Assembly (NCBI GenBank): GCA_963795055.1
Contig: CAWCGJ010000005.1
Span: 124,001 to 188,000 of the forward strand
Length of the DNA stretch: 64,000 nt
Source of the DNA: JASHPR01 sp963795055
Lineage (GTDB): Bacteria > Actinomycetota > Actinomycetes > Streptosporangiales > Streptosporangiaceae
Direction of reading: 5' to 3'
Shown here piece after piece: positions 58,455 through 64,000 of the stretch (positions are counted from its first letter, which is position 1; each line of letters starts with the position of its first letter). Under the pieces are notes generated by a model, which saw only the letters and a list, made by a program, of their open reading frames with translations, was not told where the DNA came from and ran no database searches. Both the position numbers and the translations under genes were made by a program.

Positions 58455-59444
58455 GTGGGCCGAGGGCGAGAGCCGAGCCCGAAAGCGGGTCGAGGGTCGG
58501 GCCTGGCAGCAGGCCTGGCGCGCCGGGCGGGCCGGTCCGGCGTGGCCCGGGCGGGCCGGTCCGGCCTGATCGGGGCGGCGCTGTCGGCCGGGTTGATCGG
58601 CGCTCTCGCTGCCTGCGGCTCCGGGGCGGCCAGCACCAGCCAGGCGCCCGCGGCGCCGGCCGCGACCAGTCCTCCGGCCGCCGCCGCCCCGAGCGCGGGC
58701 GCGGCGGCGTCCGCGGGCACGACGGCGTTCGTGCCCATCGTCGAGCCGTTCGACCCGGGCCATCCGGCTCGCAGCCCGGCCCCGGCCGCCTGTGGCGGCC
58801 AGGCGACAGCCGGGGCCGTCCGGCAGTGCTACGAGGCCAAGACCGAGAACGCCGACGCGACCATCGATGCCGTGCAGCTCGCCCGGTACCAGGACGGGTC
58901 GGCCACACAGCGCACGACCATCCTGGCCGACGACAGCGCGTGGCTGGCCGCGCGCCAGCCCGTGTGCGCCGCGGGGTTCCCGGGAGGCGGGGTCACCGCG
59001 CAGGCCGACAACGCGGCCTGCCTGCTCGGCGAGAGCACGGCCCGCCTGGAAGCCGTGCGGGGGATAACTCCGCCGGAGGCGGTGCTCAAGGCCACCGACA
59101 ACACCGATCCCCGGGCCTGGTCCTGGTACACCACGCCGGAGGGCTCGCGCATCGCGATGGTGGACACCCAGGGCGACGGCACCGGCGGGGCGATCATCGC
59201 CTGGATGATCATCGGCGGGGCCGCCGGGTTCGTGGTCAACCCGGCCCAGTTCTACTTCAGCGACGGGTCATTCACCGACCACGGGGTGGTCGAGCCTCCC
59301 GATCCCAGCTTTCACCGGGTGCTCCCGGGGACCGAGTACCAGTTCGCCATCGACTACAGCCACCTGTCGTCCGACCCCAACGCGGCCAAGGGCACCGGAG
59401 GCTACGTCTACGTGCCGGGCCTCCCGGTCGCCATCTGGAAGTAA
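58455..59444 (+). CDS. lipoprotein with LprI/DUF1311-like domain
   Basis: The 329-residue protein starts at GTG after GGGGAGGTGG. An unusually long basic leader of about 35 residues precedes the signal core (LIGAALSAGLIGALAAC, lipobox LAAC at about 54), then an Ala/Pro linker. Residues about 110-200 (QCYEAKTENADATIDAVQLARYQDG, later RQPVCAAGF and NAACLLGESTARLEAV) fit DUF1311/LprI, lysozyme-inhibitor-like helical domains with paired cysteines. The C-terminal 120 residues are beta-rich and unrecognised. Its end overlaps an arginase-like relic on the other strand. Confidence 0.7.
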   Translation: MGRGREPSPKAGRGSGLAAGLARRAGRSGVARAGRSGLIGAALSAGLIGALAACGSGAASTSQAPAAPAATSPPAAAAPSAGAAASAGTTAFVPIVEPFDPGHPARSPAPAACGGQATAGAVRQCYEAKTENADATIDAVQLARYQDGSATQRTTILADDSAWLAARQPVCAAGFPGGGVTAQADNAACLLGESTARLEAVRGITPPEAVLKATDNTDPRAWSWYTTPEGSRIAMVDTQGDGTGGAIIAWMIIGGAAGFVVNPAQFYFSDGSFTDHGVVEPPDPSFHRVLPGTEYQFAIDYSHLSSDPNAAKGTGGYVYVPGLPVAIWK

Positions 59445-59539
59445 TCAGCCAGCAGCGCCTCCGGCGCGCGTTCCACCCCCCGACGCTCCGGGACGTGTCC
59501 CAGCGCGGACGGGGCCTCCAGGATCGCGTACCTGGGCAT
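59408..59539 (-). pseudogene. N-terminal relic of an arginase-family gene
   Basis: An ATG preceded by GGGAGG opens MPRYAILEAPSALGHVPERR, then GVERAPEALLADYF, which resembles the first 33 residues of actinobacterial arginase/agmatinase-family proteins (RYAxLEAPSxLG...GVExxPEALL). After about 33 codons the similarity stops, at the end of the convergent lipoprotein gene, and the frame ends soon after. All metal-binding motifs are missing. It may mark a deletion junction. Confidence 0.45.
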
Positions 59540-60188
59540 CCGGCATGACCTCCCTCGGGTGCGGGTGGCGCGGCGGGGGCCGCCCGACCGCGCCCGGTCT
59601 GATCAGCAACGACGTCGCCGTCAGCCAGAGCGCGGCAAAGATGAGGCTGCCCAGGATGTCGGTCGGGTGATGCTCGCCCCGGTACAGGCGGGCCAGCGCG
59701 ACGAGGACCGGCATGACGATCGCCGGGATTCCGAACAGCCACCGCCACCACCCGCGGGCGGAGCCGATGACCAGGATCGCGATGGCCACATAGAGGCAGC
59801 AGGTGGCCGCCTCGTGCCCGGACGGATAGGCGGAGGTCGGCAGGTGGTGGTCGAGATGCGTGACATCCGGCCTGGGCCGCTTCACGACGGCGGCGGCGGC
59901 CAGGAACGCCGCCAGTTCCCCGGCCATGACGACGGCGATGAAGACGACCGGCCGCCAGCGGCGGGTGATGGCGAGAAACACCACCGCGGTGGCGACCGAC
60001 ACGACGAGGATCGCCTCGGTCGCGCCGCTATTGCTGACGATCAGGCTCCAGCGGGTCAGGCCGGGCGTGCGGTGCGCGGCGAACCAGTGCGGGATCGTCC
60101 GGTCACCCAGCACGTTGCCGTTCCCCGCCTTGGTCACCAGTTCCCCGAACCCGACCACGAGGCCGAGGATCAGCACCCAGGCGATCAC
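59445..60188 (-). CDS. PAP2-family phosphatase, second domain (possibly one gene with the next)
   Basis: This frame holds a complete PAP2 membrane phosphatase domain: KRPRPDVTHLD (about 104, KxxxxxxRP), PSGHEAAT (about 122) and ARLYRGEHHPTDILGS (about 163, SRxxxxxHxxxD), with six membrane helices. Its coding character continues upstream of the GTG start (AAGLRQRGRIAAG), overlapping the tail of the first PAP2 frame, so both may be one two-domain protein broken by a single-base shift near 60240. The last 30 residues run over the arginase-like relic in another frame and look unnatural. Confidence 0.7.
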   Translation of the reverse strand: MIAWVLILGLVVGFGELVTKAGNGNVLGDRTIPHWFAAHRTPGLTRWSLIVSNSGATEAILVVSVATAVVFLAITRRWRPVVFIAVVMAGELAAFLAAAAVVKRPRPDVTHLDHHLPTSAYPSGHEAATCCLYVAIAILVIGSARGWWRWLFGIPAIVMPVLVALARLYRGEHHPTDILGSLIFAALWLTATSLLIRPGAVGRPPPRHPHPREVMPDAQVRDPGGPVRAGTRPGASGGGTRAGGAAG

Positions 60189-60966
60189 GATCCCGGCCGC
60201 GATGCGGCCGCGCTGGCGCAGGCCCGCGGCGGGCTCCGGCCGGGCCTGCGAGGTCGGCGCGGGCCTCGGGCTCCAGGCCCTGGGTCACCGGATCGGTCAC
60301 CGGCTCGCCCGCGGCGCGCCTGCCCACCTCGAAGGCGAAGGCCGTGAGCCCGAGCCAGGCGATCCCGAGCGACCACGCCCCGACGACGTCGGACAGGTAG
60401 TGCACGCCGAGCAGGATCCGGCTGATCCCGATCAGCGCCACGAGCGTGACGGTCGCCGTGATGAAGACGGCACGCCACCTCCCGCGGGCGGCGGGGAGGA
60501 AGACCAGGAGCACCGCACCGTAACAGACGATCGAGCCGAGTGAATGGCCGCTGGGGAAGCTGTTCCCGGCGCCGTGGGCGACCGGGTGGGCCACCACCGG
60601 CCGCAGCCGGCCGACCAGCGACTTGAGCACCGGGTCCAGCACCAGCGCGCCCGCGCCGGTCACGAGCAGGTAAGCCGCCAGCCGCCAGCGCTTGCGCAGC
60701 GCGAGAACGACCGCAGCCGCGCCGATCACCGTCCACAGCACGCCGTCGCTGCCCAGCCAGGTCACCGCCTTGATCACCGCGACGAGCGTGCTGTCGCCGG
60801 CCACCAGGACGTTGAGGCGCGCCGCGGCATCATGATCGGCGGATTCCAGCGGAGGCCACTGCAGGCGCACCAGGATCAGCAGCACCGTGAACACCACGGC
60901 CGCGGCGGTGACCGCGATCAGCGGTGCGAGGCTGCCGTCGCGGCGGCTGAGAGTACGGCTCGACAT
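60103..60966 (-). CDS. PAP2-family phosphatase, first domain
   Basis: The start MSSRTLSRRDGSLAPLIAVT leads into six membrane helices with the PAP2 motifs KSLVGRLRPVVAHP (about 122), NSFPSGHSLGSIVCYG (about 144) and SRILLGVHYLSDVVGAW (about 192), which bind phosphate in lipid phosphatases such as phosphatidate or undecaprenyl-diphosphate phosphatase. The sequence after GLEPEARADLA looks like a frame shadow of the second PAP2 domain. It lies 28 bp after the lipid kinase on the same strand, so kinase and phosphatase of lipids are paired. Confidence 0.82.
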   Translation of the reverse strand: MSSRTLSRRDGSLAPLIAVTAAAVVFTVLLILVRLQWPPLESADHDAAARLNVLVAGDSTLVAVIKAVTWLGSDGVLWTVIGAAAVVLALRKRWRLAAYLLVTGAGALVLDPVLKSLVGRLRPVVAHPVAHGAGNSFPSGHSLGSIVCYGAVLLVFLPAARGRWRAVFITATVTLVALIGISRILLGVHYLSDVVGAWSLGIAWLGLTAFAFEVGRRAAGEPVTDPVTQGLEPEARADLAGPAGARRGPAPARPHRGRDRDRLGADPRPRGRVRGTGDQGGERQRAG

Positions 60967-60994
60967 GGCCGCCAACTGCCCGCCGCTGCGTCGT

Positions 60995-61918
60995 TCACAC
61001 ACTCGGCCGGTCCCGGCCTCCCGGGTCCCCGTTCGCCGACCGGGGCGGGACGCAGACCGTGACCGACCCGGGATGGACCTTGATCCGCATGTCCCGGACC
61101 GCCTTGCGCGCGCCGCCGTCAAGCTCGTACGGGAGCTTGCGGTCGAACCGGACCCGGAACTTCTTCCCGCGCGTGACCTCGACGAACGGCGACCGCTCGG
61201 CCCGGCCGAGCGCGACGCTGCCGAACGTGCGGGCCCACTCGACCGGGTTCTGGGCGGTGACCACGCCGAGCTCCAGGAGCCCGTCGTCCGGCCGGGCCCC
61301 GGCGAAGGCCTCGATCCCGCCGAGGGTCTTCCCGACGTTCCCGGCCAGCACGCAGGAGACCTGGCCCTTGAAGAACCGCTCGCCGTCCACCTCGACGGTC
61401 GCGGCGGCCCGGCGCGCGCTGAGGTTCCTGGCCGCCGTGTAGACGTAGGCCGCGCGGCCCAGGCGGTCCTTCAGGCCCCGGTCGGCGCCGGCGATCATAC
61501 GGGCATCCAATCCCGCGCCGGCCATCACCGCGAAATGCTCGCCGTTCACCGATCCGGTGTCCAGCGGGCGGCGGTCGCCGTGCAGCCCGACGTGCACGGC
61601 GGCGACGAGGTCGCCCGTGGGGATGCGCAGGTTCGTCGCGAGCAGGTTCGCCGTGCCGGCGGGCAGGATCGCGATCGCCGCGCCCGTGCCGGCCAGCGCG
61701 TCGATGCAGCGCTGGACCGTGCCGTCGCCGCCCCATACGAAGACGACGTCGGCGCCCTGCTTGAGGGCCCGGCGAGCGCGGTCGGGCGCCTGGCGGCTCT
61801 TTTTCACCTCGTACCAGAGCGGATCGGTGACGCCGCCGCGTCCCAGTACCCTGCGCAGCTCGGGCAGGCCGCCGCCCAGGCTCTTGCGGGCATGCGCCAC
61901 CACGGCGACGTTGGCCAT
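60995..61918 (-). CDS. diacylglycerol kinase-family lipid kinase
   Basis: The protein has 307 residues. ADVVFVWGGDGTVQRCIDAL (about 56-75) and ILPAGTANLLATNL (about 84) are the ATP and lipid-kinase motifs of the DagK/YegS family, followed by the two-layer C-terminal domain (DDGLLELGVVTAQNPVEWART). Family members phosphorylate diacylglycerol, sphingosine or similar lipids. It precedes the PAP2 phosphatase by 28 bp, which suggests a linked role in lipid phosphate balance. DUF1206 lies upstream on the same strand. Confidence 0.92.
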   Translation of the reverse strand: MANVAVVAHARKSLGGGLPELRRVLGRGGVTDPLWYEVKKSRQAPDRARRALKQGADVVFVWGGDGTVQRCIDALAGTGAAIAILPAGTANLLATNLRIPTGDLVAAVHVGLHGDRRPLDTGSVNGEHFAVMAGAGLDARMIAGADRGLKDRLGRAAYVYTAARNLSARRAAATVEVDGERFFKGQVSCVLAGNVGKTLGGIEAFAGARPDDGLLELGVVTAQNPVEWARTFGSVALGRAERSPFVEVTRGKKFRVRFDRKLPYELDGGARKAVRDMRIKVHPGSVTVCVPPRSANGDPGGRDRPSV

Positions 61919-61981
61919 CCCGGGCCCTCCATTCTCCGGTCCGTTGCGGATGCGGGTTAGTCCGGCACGACGCGGAAGGGC

Positions 61982-62803
61982 TCAGACCCTGCGCCAGCGG
62001 GCCTCGCACAGCCCGTAGACGCCGAAGGTGATCAGGCCGAGCGCGGCCAGGATCACCAGGAACTCGCCGAACGGCTGGCCGCGCAGCGTGAGCAGCGCCT
62101 TGTCGATGCCGCCCGACTTCGCCGGGTCGTGCGTGACCGCGGCGTCGATCACCAGGACGCCGGCCAGCGCGAAGACCACGCCCCGGGCGACCGACCCGAC
62201 CGTGCCGAGCCAGCGGACGACGCGCCGCGTCCTGGGGCTCATCTGCGACGTCCGCAGGTACCTCATGAACTTGCGGCGGACGCCCTCGACCGCCAGTACC
62301 GCGCCGACGACGACGATGATCACGCCGACGATGCCGACCAGCCACCGGCCGGCCGGATGATGCATGGCCGTGGCGGTGAGGTCCTGCTGCCGCTGGGACT
62401 GGCTACCGCGGCTACCGGAGATCACCTTGAACGTCAGGTAGGCAAATCCGGCGTAGACCAGCGCCCGGCCCAGCGACTTCAGCCGGGGTCCGGCGCTGTT
62501 GCGGTCACCGGTCACGCCGAACGCGGCCTCGCTCGCGCGCCACAGCGCGTAGCCGGCGAAGCCGATGCCGAGCAGCCAGAGCGAGACCAGGCCGTAGGGC
62601 TTGCTCGCGAGCAGCTGCAGGGCGCCCTGCTGGTCGGCTTCCTGCGCACTGTGGCCGATCGCGACCAGGATCGCGACCCAGCCGATCAGGATGTAGATGA
62701 CGCCGCGGGCCGCGAGCCCGGCCCGGGCCAGCAGCCGCGCGGCCGGGCTCTCGGCGGCCTGCCGGGCCGTGCCGGTGGCCCGCGCTGTCGATGTCGCTCG
62801 CAT
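61982..62803 (-). CDS. DUF1206 membrane protein
   Basis: The 273 residues hold three similar pairs of membrane helices, each with a RGVIYILIGWVAI- or ARGVVFALAGVLVIDA-like segment and a GFAGYALWRASEA- or GLITFGVYGLCEAR-like partner, the DUF1206 triplication. The N-terminal 20 residues are Ala/Thr/Arg rich and cytoplasmic. The function is unknown. It is first in a run with the lipid kinase and PAP2 genes. Confidence 0.9.
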   Translation of the reverse strand: MRATSTARATGTARQAAESPAARLLARAGLAARGVIYILIGWVAILVAIGHSAQEADQQGALQLLASKPYGLVSLWLLGIGFAGYALWRASEAAFGVTGDRNSAGPRLKSLGRALVYAGFAYLTFKVISGSRGSQSQRQQDLTATAMHHPAGRWLVGIVGVIIVVVGAVLAVEGVRRKFMRYLRTSQMSPRTRRVVRWLGTVGSVARGVVFALAGVLVIDAAVTHDPAKSGGIDKALLTLRGQPFGEFLVILAALGLITFGVYGLCEARWRRV

Positions 62804-62907
62804 GGCCGTGCCTACTTCCCCGGGCGCGCGGAAACATGCATGTCCGCGCCGGTCGCGTGGCCGGACGGGCAGGATGGGCCGGGTGAGCCAGGCCGGGCGC
62901 CCGGGAG

Positions 62908-64000
62908 TTAGCCGACGATCAGGGAGGTCGAGCTCGGCCCCGGTCTGATGGCCGCGACGGCGAGGCGGGCGGCGCCGGGGCGCCACGAGGCGACCTGAAC
63001 CCTGGCCGTGAAGCTCAGCTCCGCGATCAGGGTGTCGCTGGCCGCGGGCCACCCGAACCCGGCCATCGCGTCGCTGCTGACGAAGGTCCGCGGCACGACG
63101 GTCAGCCGGCCGGTGGCCACCGAGACCACGTCGAGCTGGGCCGCCAGCGCGCCGTCATCCCCGTTGTTGTAGAGGCTCACCTCGATGGCGAGGAAATCGC
63201 CGTCGGGGCTGAACGCGCCGTTCGCGGGCGAGCCCGCCCCCGGCAGCTCGACCATGGTCTGCCGCCCGGTGACCAGGTTCAGCACCTGCACCCGGCAGAC
63301 CGCGGCGCACCCGGCCGCCCAGGCGACCTCGCGTGCGCTCGCCGCGACCACCCCGGTAAGCCTGCGGTCCGCGCGTGCGGTGGCCGGGTTCCACAGCTGG
63401 TACGGCGTGGTCCCGGATGGCCGGGCCACGGGGGCCAGCAGCAGGCCGCGGTCGGTGGCCTGGGCGATCACGTACCCGGCCGGGAGCCTGACCTGCGGCC
63501 CGAGCGGCGCGCCGGTCACGCTGACCTCCCGCGCCGTGCCGGCCGCCGTGCTGGCGTCCGCGCCCGGCGGGTAGCTGGTCACCCAGACCGTGCCCGCGGC
63601 CGCGCCGGGCGCGACCCCGTTGGCCACCCCGACCTGGGTCACGGACTGCGCGCTGTCCCCGAGAAAGTAGACCGGCAGCGGCGGGCCGGCGCAGCCGTCG
63701 CAGCCGGCCGGGGAGCCGGAGAGGGCCTGGACCGCCCAGCCGCCGGCGACGCGGGTGAACTGGTAGCCGTACCGGTCCCGGGACAGGCCGCCGATCGGCT
63801 GCACGCGGCCTGTGGCCGGCCAGAGCCAGAGCGGCTGTTCCCCGGTGACGGGCAGCCGGAGGCTGGCGTCCCAGGGCAGGGTCTGCCCGATCAGCCCGCT
63901 GGCCTGGTCGGCCAGGCCGGGCGCGAGCGCGTCGGAGCCGGGGGCCGCCGACGGCGCCAGGCTCGCGGCGCCGGCCGGGTGCGGCCGCGACGGGCCCGGC
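62908..64000 (-). CDS. beta-propeller-like protein, C-terminal part (partial)
   Basis: The frame stays open to the right edge, so the start is outside the window. The visible 363 residues end in a series of beta-rich repeats (PYQLWNPATARADRRLTGVVAAS, RVQVLNLVTGRQTMVELPG, FSPDGDFLAIEVSLYNNGDDG, QLDVVSVATGRLTVVP) like WD40/TolB propeller blades. A pair of nearby cysteines (CDGC and CAAVC) suggests disulfides and an extracytoplasmic location. The N-terminal visible part is Pro/Ala rich. I cannot name the function. Confidence 0.65.
   Translation of the reverse strand, partial: PGPSRPHPAGAASLAPSAAPGSDALAPGLADQASGLIGQTLPWDASLRLPVTGEQPLWLWPATGRVQPIGGLSRDRYGYQFTRVAGGWAVQALSGSPAGCDGCAGPPLPVYFLGDSAQSVTQVGVANGVAPGAAAGTVWVTSYPPGADASTAAGTAREVSVTGAPLGPQVRLPAGYVIAQATDRGLLLAPVARPSGTTPYQLWNPATARADRRLTGVVAASAREVAWAAGCAAVCRVQVLNLVTGRQTMVELPGAGSPANGAFSPDGDFLAIEVSLYNNGDDGALAAQLDVVSVATGRLTVVPRTFVSSDAMAGFGWPAASDTLIAELSFTARVQVASWRPGAARLAVAAIRPGPSSTSLIVG

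Noticed and set aside
1..64000. tRNA, rRNA, insertion sequences, prophage genes and CRISPR arrays
   Set aside because: I looked for them on both strands and saw no convincing candidate; a covariance or profile search could still find a tRNA I missed.

Overview
This window is high-GC DNA (roughly 70% by eye) with closely packed genes, frequent GTG starts and strong G or C preference at third codon positions. Cytochrome bd, a type II NADH dehydrogenase, LuxR-type STAND (LAL) regulators, SHOCT, RDD, DUF1206 and OsmC proteins and Lgt-type lipoproteins point to an aerobic, soil-type filamentous actinobacterium. No genus can be named. I saw no rRNA, tRNA, CRISPR array, transposase or phage gene.

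Layout. 1-4.4 kb: the start of a flavoprotein at the edge, an RraA-family protein, and pentose-phosphate genes (tal, pgl, rpiA) with a Cof-type phosphatase. 4.5-8.1 kb: two convergent exported enzymes, an Agd3-like deacetylase lipoprotein and an SGNH hydrolase. 8.4-42 kb: a stress and redox island. It holds three LAL regulators with small partner proteins, a GMC oxidoreductase and GH15 operon, cydAB, DUF389, a divergent glucose-6-phosphate dehydrogenase with NDH-2, a CLC channel, DUF2252, HdeD, a formylglycine-generating enzyme beside a sulfatase relic, SHOCT/CMD/RDD genes and small membrane proteins. 42-64 kb: a more ordinary mix with DenD-like dehydrogenase plus transporter, pyrF, a flavin monooxygenase, OsmC, MerR, SDR and XRE genes, a two-component system divergent from YceI and an ABC exporter, hydrolases, PAP2 phosphatases, a lipid kinase, DUF1206, and a partial gene at the right edge.

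The most interesting signal is a 17-bp inverted repeat, TCACCC-N5-GGGTGA. I found 16 copies with at most two mismatches, all between 8.1 and 41.8 kb and nearly all in gene-start regions. They sit before the LAL partner genes, GMC/GH15, zwf, CLC, FGE/HdeD, the repeat-protein/RDD operon and several small membrane proteins. This looks like one regulon laid out as an island, and the LAL regulators inside it are natural candidates for its control. Linked to it is a repeated module: a 72-74 residue ACT-like protein divergent from a LAL gene, present twice, with a third copy of the domain fused to a carboxymuconolactone-decarboxylase-like domain beside the third LAL gene.

Other notable points are a family of about 70-bp inverted-repeat elements just after stop codons, tandem GC-rich arrays before two paralogous small membrane proteins, and several gene relics (sulfatase, MFS transporter, arginase-like). 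Seven loci are broken by single-base shifts in or beside short G/C runs. Those shifts may be sequencing errors, so I annotate the genes as broken but give the reading that restores them.
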